A stretch of 21,047 nucleotides of DNA from Suillus spraguei (lineage: Eukaryota > Basidiomycota > Agaricomycetes > Boletales > Suillaceae): the NCBI GenBank assembly GCA_016800925.1, contig JABCPU010000931.1, positions 1 to 21,047 of the forward strand, read 5' to 3'. Shown piece after piece: positions 1 to 9,852 of this stretch. Position numbers and translations under genes: made by a program. The notes under the pieces are model-generated. The model did not search any database. It was not told where the DNA came from and saw only the letters and a list, made by a program, of their open reading frames with translations. Numbering within the stretch: position 1 is the first letter of the stretch; each line of letters begins with the position of its first letter.

Positions 1-116
1 ATGCCGCGGTACTGCTAAAGGGGTAAGAAGGCCACGGGACTAGTGGTAACTCCTGTAGATGTGAGACGAGTGTCAAAATATGAGGTTTTAAGCCCAGCAC
101 CAATATGTTCGTTACA
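1..116 (+). repeat. LTR-like element X, 3' end fragment
   Basis: This stretch matches the last ~115 bases of the complete X copies at 2816-3765 and 15533-16482, ending in the shared terminus TTACA. The rest of this copy lies left of the window. It is followed by ccgt (117-120) and then by X sequence in the opposite orientation, so it most simply inserted into an older inverted X. The short open frame here is not a gene. Confidence 0.8.
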
Positions 117-314
117 CCGTTGGCAACTTACTGCTGACTACAACACTAATTTAGCTCACTGGTTTGACTTGGATTTAACTATACTAACAGGCATCCCCCT
201 TAGGGTCGAACGCTCTCTGTTTTGCAAGTGAAGCAGACTAGATGGAGCGGAAGACCACACATACTAACTTAGGAGGTAGTTTATCTACAGCCCAGGTTAG
301 GTTATATCTTTACA
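117..314 (-). repeat. LTR-like element X, 5' end fragment (inverted)
   Basis: Read on the minus strand this begins TGTAAAGATA at 314 and follows the first ~200 bases of the X copies at 2816 and 15533, including the landmarks CCTAACCTGGGCTGTAGATA and ACCCTAAGGGGGATGCC. It breaks off at 117 where the + strand X fragment ends. The flank at 315-318 is ccgg, the same four bases that precede the X copy at 2816. Confidence 0.8.
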
Positions 315-1037
315 CCGGTCTCAACAGTATGAACCCACAATAGAAAGAAGTTGGAAACAGAGTTGAATAGTATTATATCTGAAGTACATTTTCTAATGAA
401 TACCAACTATGTTACAATACTTATCCTATAAGAAGATGCTGGAAATCATCAGGCAAATCTAGTCTGAGGATGCAAGTCACCTCAAACCCTTCATAGGTAA
501 CTATATGGTCCGACCCGAACCAAGTGGCACCCTGACTAGGACCCCAAACTCAATACTCAACATTGTGCTCAATAGTGCCAAAGATGCCCAACAGCATCTA
601 CACATACTCTGAATCATCAGCCACTAAACAGAAAAACACACACCATTACTGGATACCATCAATACCAACCCTCTCAGATGCCTGGTGGATGCAGGAGTGT
701 CAGTGTGGATGCAAGCACCTCACCTCCCCCTAGAACAACCTCTCCGACCTATAGACTTAATACCCACAAAACAACCAGAACCCAACCACGCAAGACACAA
801 TAGAAGCACTACCCAACAAGGTCAAGGATATTAAGAGTGGAAAAATGTTCCTCACTTCCAAACTTCTTGCCATGTTGACCAACCATTTATATTAACTCAC
901 ATCATCTCAGTTCTTTTTCAGATCACGCAAATATCCAGCACAACACCCGTACCAGTAACCACAGCCATCCATGCAGTAGCTTTCATTCTGAAGGAACACA
1001 CTGCCTGTGAAATAGCAGATTCACAACCAAGCAAATC
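315..1037 (+). other. LINE 5' region / degenerate ORF1 N-terminus
   Basis: No intact reading frame. Short coding-like stretches in changing frames precede the ATG at 1038, for example a frame reading HAVAFILKEHTACEIAD at about 970-1020, so the true ORF1 N terminus probably began upstream and has decayed. C-rich, A-rich composition here resembles the rest of the LINE. No promoter could be assigned. Confidence 0.5.
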
Positions 1038-2238
1038 ATGGAAGCTCAACAAATCTCAGAAACTGCAGCTAGGCAAATCTCAGACTCCCTTTCCTCATGT
1101 CTAGTGGACCATATAGTAGCAGCCATCTCTTCACAAGTGGCACTTATTCACACAGCATCTCAAGCCTTAATGGAATCACTAGAGGAAGCCAAGACACTAT
1201 GTACCACAATCAGTCGAGAGAGAGATAAAAAGGAAGACAATGTCAAAACTGCAGCAGATCGCATTGAAGAGGCAGCAGATGCCCTATACTCTTCCATTGA
1301 AACTCACCAGAATACCATGCAATCACTAATTCCCTCCCTAGATACCACGCAGACCAAGATTGACTCCCTGTTTGCCAAGATCTCAGCTACACCCTCTCAG
1401 CAAGTCACAATGCTCCAACCTTCCTATAGCACAGTAGTGGCCACCCACTTACCACTGACAGTGGACAAAGCCATAGGAAGAGCACCATCAGAGCATGCAA
1501 GATACTACTTGACCCATCACCAGGCGAGATGCTTTTCCCACTGAACACCTCTAACTTCACCATAGTGAGCAAGCACAAAGAAACACTGGCCAAGGCGAGG
1601 GATGACACCACTCCACCAGGTACCATTAAATCTGTCAGGACCCTACATAATGGAGGTATTGTAGTAGGACTCGAAATGGAATCCTTAGCTGTCTGGCTGA
1701 GCAGCCCCAACAGTAAAGCAGCACTTGAGAGTAATATGGAATCAACTGTATCATTCCACAAATGCTTCTATCAGATAGTACTGGAATTCTTACCCATTGG
1801 CATGCAGATCGAACATGATGACTTCCTACAACAAATTGAGCAAGAGAATTACCTTCAGCCCTCATCACTGGCAGCAATCAGATGGATCAAACCTCCAGCA
1901 AGATGCACTGCAGAACAAAGGAAAGCTTTGCACTCCTCCAAGTCACTGATGTACAAACAGCAAATGACATTCTATAGGAGGGTATCTGCATAGCCAAATG
2001 AGAGGATTGGAGTCTGTAAAAACAGGAAAGAGCCCATCTGCTGTGCCAAATTCCAATGCTTCAATTCACATTGCCAAGAACTGCAATGCTGAATAGGACA
2101 TATGTGTACCTGTGGCCACCAGCACCACACCTCAACCTGCAACTCCTTCCATATGACATGATGCATTAATTGTAGAAGTCAGCAACACATGAGCTGGAGT
2201 CGTTCCTGTCCAGAGTTCACCAAACATTGCAGAGAGAT
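1038..2238 (+). pseudogene. LINE ORF1 (gag-like, zinc knuckles), N-terminal and central part
   Basis: ORF1 products of these LINEs bind the element RNA and form the ribonucleoprotein. The first frame (1038-1544) encodes a helical, probably coiled-coil segment rich in A, E, Q and S. Near 1505 the frame is lost, apparently by a single-base deletion, and coding continues in the frame of 1529-1993. An in-frame TAG at 1991 interrupts it. Past that stop the same frame holds the cysteine cluster: a degenerate knuckle near 2056, a second one shortened by about a codon (CTCGHQHHTSTC), and an intact third knuckle CX2CX4HX6C at 2162-2209 (CINCRSQQHMSWSRSC). In-frame TGA codons at the knuckles are consistent with G-to-A change. 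The ORF is then cut at CREI by the Z LTR and resumes at 3943. Confidence 0.85.
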
Positions 2239-3937
2239 TGTGAAGACTGTACTCAAAAGGTAAAGGATCTGAAGGGCTTTGGCCTCAGTTCGTACATTGT
2301 GCCCCTTTCCTGAGTATTGCCCCTTATCTCAGAGGAAGATATATGTCCAAAGGTAATTGCATGATGGATCTGGATGTCTGAAGGTAACGGATATGTCACA
2401 TCTGAAGGTTATCCGAAATGTAGGAACAGAACAAGGTATAAGACTAGTGTCAGACAGAGTCCTAACTAGAAACTAATGGAAGTAGACTCCCCAAAGGTAG
2501 AGTCAGATATATAGACTTATAGGAATTAATGCTAAGCCTCAGAAGGTGACTAGAGTCAGAAGGAACTCAAGTCTAGGAACAGAATGAGTAGAATCTAAGA
2601 TGATATTTGAACTGAGGTTCTATGGAATTTACAAGTGGTTTATATACTGTAAGTAACTGGCACAGATAATCAATGAGTCTGGGACTGAGGCTATATACAA
2701 AGTATAATGGAAGTCTATTAGTAAAAGCACAGCAGATCAGTAAGCACAAGTCAGAAATGAAACATAGGTAATGGATCAATAAGCAGGACAGAAATATACA
2801 TAGCCAAAATACCGGTGTAAAGATACAACCTAACCTGGGCTGTAGATAAACTACCTCCTAAGTTAGTATGTGGGTCTTGCACTCCATCTAGTCTGCTTCA
2901 CTCATTGAACAAGAGCATTCGACCCTAAAGGGGGATGGCTGTTAGTATAGCTAAGTTCGAGTCAAACCAATGTGCAAAAGTAGTGTTGTAGTCAGTGGTA
3001 AGCTGCCATGGCTAGTGAAGATGCTGCCAGAATTAGTGTATATGTAGCAGTACTACCATGTCAAAACAATGCTTGGAAATGTTGTGTTGAGCAAGTGATG
3101 TTGAGCGATAAAGTCAGCGGTAGCGGTAAGGTGCAAGTGGTGCAAAGAAACAGTAAAGAAAATCACGGTACTTTCAGTAGGAAAGTAGCAGTAAGTGTGA
3201 AGTTCAGTAAAAATAGGGTCAAGGATCTAGTGGTATGCCAGCGGTAATGGTGAACGAGCAAAATTGATTAACAAGTGGTAAAGAAACTTAAAGACTAAGT
3301 CTACTACTGGGTGAATCCAGAGCTAGACACTAATCCTGACCTATAGTACGGTGAAAATAAGGTACTGTATCATGCAGGTTATGTGGTGCTTATATCCTAT
3401 TTCATATGTACTCAGGATGCATTAGGCGAGATCAGTAGCGCTCAAGTACAGTAACCGCCATATGTAAACATAGCGCGAGGCAGCTGCAGCATGAGGCGAC
3501 ATGTAATAAGACTTGCTGTGGGATCAGTGATAAACAGTCATGTACAAACTATGCACCAAATGGAGCTATGCGGATGCAGCAAGGACATGGAAGGACATTG
3601 GTACATGGAATGTGGTGCGGCAATCGGTACGGTGTGCAGTAAGCATGAGATGCCATTGGTATGTGCTACAGGGTAAGACAGCCATGGATGAGTGGTAACT
3701 CCTATAGACATGAGACGAGTGCTAAAAGATAGGGTTTCGAGGCCAGCGCCAATATGTTTGTTACACCAGAGACAGGAGGATTACCAAAAGGAGATAGATT
3801 GCAGATGTCTACAATGGAGTTAGAGTGTGAGAAGTAGGAAGTTTTGGATGAGTGGTCCAGATAGGATCTGTGGACCGGACGGAAGCAGGATCAATCAGAT
3901 CAGATCAGATCTGAGATCAAATGTATGGTATATGACA
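2239..3937 (-). mobile_element. Solo LTR of family Z, itself interrupted by X
   Basis: Begins TGTGAAGACT and ends TATATGACA, with TG...CA ends and perfect 5-bp duplications gagat at 2234-2238 and 3938-3942. The LINE ORF1 protein runs up to CREI on the left and continues REINEKYPENCMPYFPTE on the right, which fixes both edges. Without the X insertion it is about 745 bp and has no coding capacity, the size expected of a solo LTR. The minus strand is pyrimidine-rich and has CAGTATATAAACC near 2640-2655, a plausible TATA box, so the sense orientation is probably minus. Near the right end is a GATCA microsatellite (about 3893-3916). Confidence 0.8.
2816..3765 (+). mobile_element. LTR-like element X, complete 950-bp copy (in Z)
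   Basis: Runs from TGTAAAGATA to GTTACA, with inverted ends TGTAA/TTACA. Its boundaries match those of the copy at 15533-16482. Flanks are ccgg (2812-2815) and ccag (3766-3769), a 4-bp duplication with one mismatch. There is no credible ORF; the short open frames at 3008-3247 and 3491-3676 are not conserved in the other copy and match no family I recognise. The sequence is enriched in GGTAA and AGCGGTA-like words. A solo LTR of an unidentified retrotransposon is the likeliest reading; no internal region is present in the window. Confidence 0.75.
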
Positions 3938-4049
3938 GAGATCAATGAAAAGTACCCAGAAAATTGCATGCCCTACTTCCCTACCGAGAACGCCTGGACC
4001 CACACTATCTAACCACCCAACTCCACAGGACAAACATATCTTACCGCGC
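3938..4049 (+). pseudogene. LINE ORF1, segment downstream of the zinc knuckles
   Basis: After the right-hand gagat duplication the frame reads REINEKYPENCMPYFPTE followed by NAWTHTI and a stop. In basidiomycete LINE ORF1 proteins a motif of the form HPENSMPYFPT commonly follows the third zinc knuckle, so this is the direct continuation of the ORF1 fragment that ends at 2238. After a further frameshift the sequence reads NHPTPQDKHILPR up to the Y LTR at 4050. ORF1 then resumes at 11865. Confidence 0.8.
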
Positions 4050-4484
4050 TGTGACAGACAAACTCAGGCTGGGCTTGAAAAGGTAGTTTTGCATGGTGTC
4101 TCATACTTGGACTTTCCTTACCTTAGGTTCGCACTTTTGATGATTACATAAGCACCTTACCTTTCACTCTTTGCACCACCAAGGATTCTACTTATTCCAG
4201 TACTGTTAGCTCCTCTTTTGATTGAGTTCCTGGGCAGCTACAATAGCTCCTCACTCATTTGAGTTCTTGTGTAGCTTTTCTCTTTGTAGCTTTTCTAGTT
4301 TGGCAGCTTTCATAGCTCACTGTTACAATTGTACGTGCCCCTATTCATTTTCTACTTCATTTACCTTGTACATATTAACATGACTCTGACTCATATGCTC
4401 AACGCATCTGTACTATAGTTGCCTTCCTTCTTTGGATACGCACTTACATTCCCACGTCTCTTGGTCTGTGCGCACATATTGGCC

Positions 4485-4527
4485 TATTTAAGCACAGTGT
4501 ACTTGTAGTAGATTCTACTTTAATCTT
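4485..4527 (+). promoter_or_regulatory. LTR core promoter: TATA box and predicted RNA start
   Basis: TATTTAAG at 4485-4492 is conserved in the 3' LTR and becomes TATATAAG at 16827-16834 in the solo LTR. The sequence ACTTTAATCTT (4517-4527) lies about 32 bp downstream, where a TATA-directed transcript should start, and is identical in all three LTRs. The exact start site is inferred; what makes it interesting is that these 11 bases are complementary to the site just past the LTR. Confidence 0.6.
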
Positions 4528-4554
4528 ACTGGGTTTTACCTGGAATCTCCTTCG

Positions 4555-4610
4555 CTTAGGTCTCCAACCTAAGTCGTCTTGAATCGTCTCTAAGTCTAAG
4601 CACTCCTTAG
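4555..4610 (+). other. Two short stem-loops in the LTR transcript leader
   Basis: Stem 1 pairs CTTAGGT (4555-4561) with ACCTAAG (4567-4573) around a 5-base loop. Stem 2 pairs CTAAG (4596-4600) with CTTAG (4606-4610) around CACTC. Both stems are present in the solo LTR, where the first is one pair longer (ACTTAGGT/ACCTAAGT), and in the 3' LTR; only the loop of stem 1 differs there. They sit just downstream of the predicted transcript start. Confidence 0.5.
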
Positions 4611-4772
4611 CCTTAGTCTCTATTCTCGCGGATACCTCTTAGACTTGTCTTTGAGGCTGAACCCTTGATCGTACTCGGAACGCGTTCCTTGTACTTTCAC
4701 CTTGTCTCACTTCCCAGCAGACCGTCTGTGTCTTTTCACTGTCGCTGGTGACGCCACCCCAGTTCGTAACAA

Positions 4773-4783
4773 AAGATTAAAGT
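4773..4783 (+). other. Putative self-primer binding site
   Basis: AAGATTAAAGT begins two bases after the LTR end and is the exact reverse complement of 4517-4527, near the predicted 5' end of the transcript. I see no TGG and no recognisable tRNA 3'-end complement at the normal primer position. Tf1 and related chromoviruses prime from the 5' end of their own RNA through an 11-base match in this position, so the same mechanism is inferred here. Confidence 0.65.
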
Positions 4784-4845
4784 CCTTTTGATCGTCGACT
4801 ATCCAGTCTTCGACCCTGAACCCTGATCGCTTAGATCAGCAGACT

Positions 4846-4861
4846 AGCGTACGCGTACGCT
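4846..4861. other. 16-bp perfect palindrome in the chromovirus leader
   Basis: AGCGTACGCGTACGCT reads the same on both strands. A related near-palindrome, TAGCATACGCATACGCTA, occurs in the upstream part of the solo LTR near 16693-16710. Function unknown; it could be a protein-binding site or an RNA hairpin in the untranslated leader. Confidence 0.7.
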
Positions 4862-4968
4862 GAGCAGATTGTCAAGAGAAGCCCTCTGACAGAAGAAAGC
4901 CCTAACGGACAGCAAGACAGCGCGTGTAGGCACCGAGAAAGTATAACTCATCAGAAGAATCATCAACC

Positions 4969-5787
4969 ATGTCGACCAAAGAATTCGAATACAAGATCGG
5001 TCAACCGAGGTTTTGATGGAGATCGTGATAACTCTCGCGAGTTTATCCAGTCGTGCAACTTGCACTTTGACATCAAAAAAGCTTTACACCACCGACAAGC
5101 AGAAGATCATCTACATAACATCCTTCATGACCGAAAGAATGCCAAATCTTGGAAGGAACAATTCCTTGAACACGCCCAATCTACCGACACTTCGGACAAA
5201 AAGTTGGTTATGGGACGATGGTGGATTTTATGAAGAGCTTCAAAGAAGCATTCGAACCAGTGGATACCAAAGGAACCGCACTCACGCCTCAGAGATCTCA
5301 AACAAGGAACTGGAGATCTTCACACCTACGTCGCTGACTTTGAGGCACTTGCAGCCAAGGCTCATATCACCGACAACGCAACGAAGATCCAGTTCTTCCA
5401 AGATGGCCTTAATTGGGGTATCCTTACAAAGCTTTTCAATACAGGAGATGTCTCCGAAATATTCAGAGATGTTGTGTTGCAATGCGTTGCTATTGACAAC
5501 GCCCATCATCGGCTTAAGCCATGAGGACACGTCATGCTCCACAACAGAAGAAGAAGAACTATGGGAATGCACGGTATATTCCGAACCGTGATTCCAACGC
5601 AATGGTCGTAGATCGAATCTCCGATATGGAGAGATCCGAATGCATGAAGAAAGGGACAATGCTTCGGATGCAGAAAGACAGGACACCGCATTCCATAATT
5701 GTCCTGACAGAAAGAAGAAGACCCCGCTCCGACAAACCGAAGTCAAAGAAGGGGAAGAAGATGAAGAAACCGTGGACGGATTGTTGA
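4969..5787 (+). pseudogene. gag: Chromovirus Gag (capsid and zinc knuckle)
   Basis: Gag forms the particle and packages RNA. ATG at 4969 opens MSTKEFEYKIGQP, then the frame shifts to FDGDRDNSREFIQSCNLHFD, the usual start of the retrotransposon capsid domain; recognisable pieces in alternating frames follow, including KQKIIYITSFM, SWKEQFLEHAQ, DFMKSFKEAFEPVDTKG, and LHTYVADFEALAAKAHI. The nucleocapsid end carries a CX2CX4HX4C knuckle from 5660 to 5702 (CFGCRKTGH then FHNC), with one extra base between the histidine and the last cysteine that breaks the motif. Gag was probably the N-terminal part of a gag-pol polyprotein; too many frameshifts remain to tell. No intact product is possible. Confidence 0.85.
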
Positions 5788-5869
5788 GGATTTTTGACTT
5801 GGAGAAACAAAGACTCGACGTATGTTTCTCCCAATGTATTACTAAGACTTGTACGCGCTGTAGGTGAAA

Positions 5870-6240
5870 GAAAAGAACTTCGTGTCCCTATCACCCTCCA
5901 CTCGCGTACTCGCTTGAAATCCGTCGACACCACCTGTTATCGATTCGAGCAGCAGGAACATTCATCTCGAAGAGTTTGTGAAACTCCATCAAATCACACG
6001 ACGAAAACTCAAAAACCATTTCGAGTTACAACGGCAGATGGAACCTCATAAAAGGAGGACCAATCACGCACTACTGCCTCCTAGTGGTCAAATTGACGAC
6101 GAACCATGTATGGAAAATTCAATATCACCAAACTAGGAAGGAGAGATCAAATCCTCCTTGGAATTCCATGGTTACGAGCAATGAACCCAATTATAGATTG
6201 GGCTGCTGAAACACTTGTCCTTTCACGGACAGAAAATGAC
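5870..6240 (+). pseudogene. Chromovirus aspartic protease
   Basis: The protease would release Gag and Pol proteins from the polyprotein. The upstream part reads VPITLHSRTRLKSVDT, then the catalytic region near 5938-5970 encodes an Asp-Ser codon pair followed, one base out of frame, by an AAGTFIS-like stretch, the usual D-S/T-G-A site with a frameshift through it. KPFRVTTADGTS, YGKFNITKLGRRDQILLGIP and WLRAMNPIIDWAAETLVLS follow. LLG(I/M)PWL near the end is the conserved C-terminal protease motif of this family. Between here and about 6890 the sequence is charged linker with several frame changes and no recognisable domain. Confidence 0.8.
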
Positions 6241-6924
6241 GAAATCGAAATGATATCGATAGATCGAAGAAGAACGGGTTGCCCCACTTCAATATCCAAA
6301 TGGCAACATTCCCGACTTCCGAAACCTCTCGTCCCCCTGATTCCTGAAGACCCAGAACCAGAAGTACGAATGCCACGTACTAGAACCCACCCAGTGTACA
6401 ACTGCCGCGAGCAGTGTCACCGATTCCCGCGAAAAGCGCAAGAATGAATGAACCCGAGCATCGGGTCGGACAAGAACCTATTGAGCAACGGCCAATAGAA
6501 GAACAGAACAGGAAAAAGAAAACAGAAGAAGAACTCCCGGACGAGACACCAATGTACCAAACTATCCAAGTTCTTCGTTCCCCCGAAAACTCTTTCAGCT
6601 TCAATGAAGAAACCCCGATGAAGAAGAACCCGTGCCCTCGTTGATCCCAACGAGGATGATGACCAATTCGACACCATGCAAGACGTCTGGCACGCAGAAG
6701 TACGCGAAATTTCCTCTTATGAACTAGGAGATGGAGAATTTCTTGTGGAATACGATACGATGGAGTTAGCATGAGGATCATAGAAGAAGTATCCATGGAT
6801 ACACCCTTGACACGTGATGGAACTTCTCAACTCGAACAACCCAACTACTCCACATTCCCCTTCCCCTCCGAAATACAGTAACAAAGCTCAGGAATTCGCC
6901 ACGGATGAGAAGGAAAAGAAAAAG

Positions 6925-8330
6925 AAATCCTTCGAAGAATTGGTCCCGGATTATTTGCACGACTTCGCAGACGTCTTTGCTAAAGACGGATTGAACAAAC
7001 TACCCCCGAACGCCCTGGTATGATCATCGGATCGATACTAAACCCGGTTTTATTCCTCGCACGTCTAAGGTTTACCCGCTATCGGAAAAAGAACGCGCTG
7101 CTGTCAAAACGTTTATCGATGAAAACGTTGCGAAAGGTTTATCTCAGAATCGAAGTCACCTCAAGCAGTGGCTTCTTCTTTGTGGGAAAGAAGAGTGGAG
7201 AACTGCGTCCCTGTCAAGATTATCGCTACATCAATGATTGGACAGTCAAGAACGCTATCCGCTCCCACTCCCTATTTCCCTTGTCGCACGTCTTCATAAC
7301 GCACAGTTCTTTACGAAAATGGATATCCGGTCCGGTTATAACAATATTCGCATCCATCCTGATGATAGGTGGAAAGCTGCTTTTACACGGAATTTCGGCC
7401 TCTTTGAACCGAACGTCATGTTCTTTGGCCTCTGCAATTCCCCAGCAACTTTTCAAGCATACATGAATCGCACCTTTCAACAAGAAATCAATGAAGGATG
7501 GATGGTTATCTATATGGACGATATCCTGATTTTCTCTACAACAATGGCAGAACACCGTGAACGGACAGACGAGTTTTGATGAAAATACGAAAAGAACATT
7601 GTTCTTGAAACCGGAGAAATGCACCTTCGATGCAGAAGAAGTGGAATACCTCGGAATGATAATTCGCCCCGGACAAGTTGCTATGGACACCGCCAAGACC
7701 AAGGGAATCTCCGAATGGCCAATCCCGAAATCTGTAAAAGATGTTCGGTCATTCCTCGGTTTTTGCAACTTCTACCGCACGTTCATTTCCCACTATTCTG
7801 ACATCCCGACCCTTATCGATTTGACAAAGAAAGATAAGGCCTTTGAATGGTCAACCGAATGTATGGACACCTTCGAAGAACTGAAACGACGCTTCACATC
7901 CCAACCGGTACTCCGTAACCCTGATCCTTCCCGACAATTTGCATTGCTACCGACGCTTCGCTCGTAGCAACTGGCGGAGTTCTCCTGCAGACTGATGAGA
8001 ATGGTGTTTATCACCCATGTGCATACCTCTCACAGTCTTTGAACCCGCAGAACGCAATTACCAGATCTTTGATCGGGAACTCCTTGCCGTGATCCGGGCA
8101 TTGAACGAATGGCGTCATTATCTCGAAGGAAACCCACACCCGTCCTGGTATTCACCGACCACAAGAACCTTCTGTACTTTAGAAGTGCACAGAAGCTTAC
8201 CCGTCGCCAAGCACGTTGGCAATTGATTTTGTCTATTTACGACATCGAACTGCATCACGTTGCAGGTACTAAATTAGCAGTACCTGATGCACTCTCCCGG
8301 CCGACTATGACTCGGCAAAGACGATAACGA
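6925..8330 (+). pseudogene. pol: Chromovirus reverse transcriptase and RNase H
   Basis: The RT copies the element RNA and the RNase H removes it. FEELVPDYLHDFADVF marks the N-terminal entry. Fingers and palm follow in alternating frames: [19 protein letters not shown], then [20 protein letters not shown] leading to [20 protein letters not shown]. The catalytic YMDD is at 7511-7522 in VIYMDDILIFS. After a frameshift near 7570 come EVEYLGMII and SFLGFCNFYRTFI (thumb and connection). RNase H catalytic positions are visible: D in ATDAS (about 7950), E in [13 protein letters not shown] in VFTDHKNL, and D in VPDALSRP near 8285. At least six frame changes interrupt the region. Confidence 0.9.
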
Positions 8331-8388
8331 GGACCAGACCCTCCTCCCTGACGCTCTTTCGTTCGTCTTATTGACACCGACTTGAAGG

Positions 8389-9799
8389 ATGTGCTGTCAT
8401 CCTCTGACCCCCTCGACGACCCTGTTTAAAACAGCATCTGATGCCCTTGATGGCGTGTGCCTTCCTCCTATGAAATCGGCACTCTCTGATTGGAAGATTG
8501 AGGAGAACGTCCTCTATTTTAAGAATCGCCTATATTCCACCGGCCATCGCTCCGATATCCTGAAAAGGTATCATGATCATCCTACCGCGGGACACCCCGG
8601 TAGATTCAAAACTGAAGAACTCGTAAACGGAAGCCTGGTGGCCTGCAATGGGCTCTTATATTCGGAAATACGTTGAGGGTTGCGCCCTTTGTCAGCAAAT
8701 GAAAGCGGATACTCACCCTGTTCGACCCCCGCTCACGCCTATTCCTTCTCGGCTGTTCGCCCGTTTCTCAGGTCCTGTTGATCTTATCACTGACCTCCCT
8801 GTCTCTGGAGGCTTTGACAGTATCATGGTCGTGGTAGACCATGGCCTTACGAAGGGGGTAATTATTATCCCTTGTTTGAAAACCATCACTTCAGAAGGTG
8901 TGCTAAGCTATTTTTAAAACATGTTTACCGACGATTTGGACTCCATGACAAAGTTATCTCGGATCGAGGACCGCAATTCCTATCTCGCTTCTCAAAGGAA
9001 CTTGCCCGACTTCTCGACTACGTCATCGCTCCATCCACGGCTTATCACCCACAGACTGATGGTCAAACGGAAAGGCTAATCAAGAACTTGAAACATACCT
9101 ACGCATTTATTGCCGTCAACAACCCTGAAGATTGGGTAGAACACTACCAATCCGAATTCGTCCACAACCACCGAAAACACGATGCAAGGAATGCATCACC
9201 CTTCTATTTGATGATGGGATATGAACCACGCGCTATCCCTCACCTTATCCCTGATTCATCCGTCCCCGCAGCAGAAGATCGAGTACGATCTCTGCAGAAG
9301 ATAAGAGAAGAAGCAATCGCCTGCCATAACATTGCAATGCAACAATGGCCGAACGATCCCGAGGAGATAAGTACATCCCATGGAAGATCGGAGATAAGGT
9401 TTGGCTATCTGCCGCTAATCTTAGACTCAAACTCCCATCAAGGAAACTGCACCGAAACGATACGGACCTTTCCCGATCATCGATGTCTTATCACCCATCA
9501 CGTTCACACTCAAACTCCTCCGCAATGGAAGATCACCCCACGTTCCATGCTTCTGTCTTATCATCCTATAGCGAAACAGACGTACACGGCCGAACTTCCC
9601 TGAACCACCACCTGACATCATCGAAGAAGAAGAAGAATATGAAATAGAAGCAATCCTTTCTCACAAAGGAACCGGCTCGCCGACGCTATCTTGTTTCTGG
9701 AAAGGATATTCATCGGGAGATAACGAATGGCTCCCAGAAAAGAACTTGAAGAACTCCGCTCGAATCTTGAATGCTTATAAGAAGCAACACGCCCTCTGA
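8389..9799 (+). pseudogene. Chromovirus integrase with C-terminal chromodomain
   Basis: Integrase inserts the cDNA. The N-terminal zinc finger is visible as HDHPTAGHPG followed by CALC (about 8570-8695). The catalytic core has D in VDLITDLP (about 8780), D at 8962-8964 in ISDRGPQF, and E at 9070-9072 in GQTERLIK; the last two are 35 residues apart, the DD35E spacing. IGDKVWLS near 9393 starts the C-terminal beta-barrel region. A chromodomain follows at about 9625-9795, in two frames (EYEIEAILSHKGT, YLVSGK, GDNEWLPEKNLKNSARILNA), ending with TGA at 9797. In fungal chromoviruses this domain reads methylated histone H3K9 and directs insertion to heterochromatin, which would fit insertion inside another element. 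Frameshifts occur near 8650, 8760, 8890 and 9340 and inside the chromodomain. Confidence 0.9.
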
Positions 9800-9852
9800 T
9801 TATCCTTCAGTCAATCAACCGCACTAGCACTTGATCAACTACCAACATCGAA

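Larger units (their letters stand above)
4321..4771 (+). repeat. Chromovirus 5' LTR
   Basis: Starts TGTTACAATTGTACG and ends CAGTTCGTAACA, giving inverted ends TGTTAC/GTAACA. It matches the 3' LTR and the solo LTR at 16499-17131. It contains a TATA box at 4485-4492, the predicted RNA start near 4517, and conserved stem-loops at 4555-4610. Confidence 0.95.

Noticed and set aside
1405..1877. Open frames on the minus strand opposite LINE ORF1
   Set aside because: They are antisense shadows of ORF1 with no recognisable motif or start context.
3008..3676. Two short open frames inside X
   Set aside because: Not preserved in the other complete X copy and without any family resemblance; X is treated as non-coding.
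2816..3765. X as a DNA transposon or MITE
   Set aside because: The inverted ends are only about five bases (TGTAA/TTACA), the size is 950 bp and ends are TG...CA, which fits a solo LTR better; the 4-bp duplication leaves some doubt.
4772..4800. Conventional tRNA primer binding site after the 5' LTR
   Set aside because: No TGG start and no complement to a tRNA 3' end that I recognise, whereas an exact 11-base match to the LTR exists.
5282..6796. Several long minus-strand open frames opposite gag and protease
   Set aside because: They mirror the chromovirus coding strand, which carries the recognisable domains, and encode nothing recognisable themselves.
7226..7768. 180-codon minus-strand frame
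   Set aside because: Antisense to the reverse transcriptase; the catalytic YMDD lies on the + strand in the same interval.
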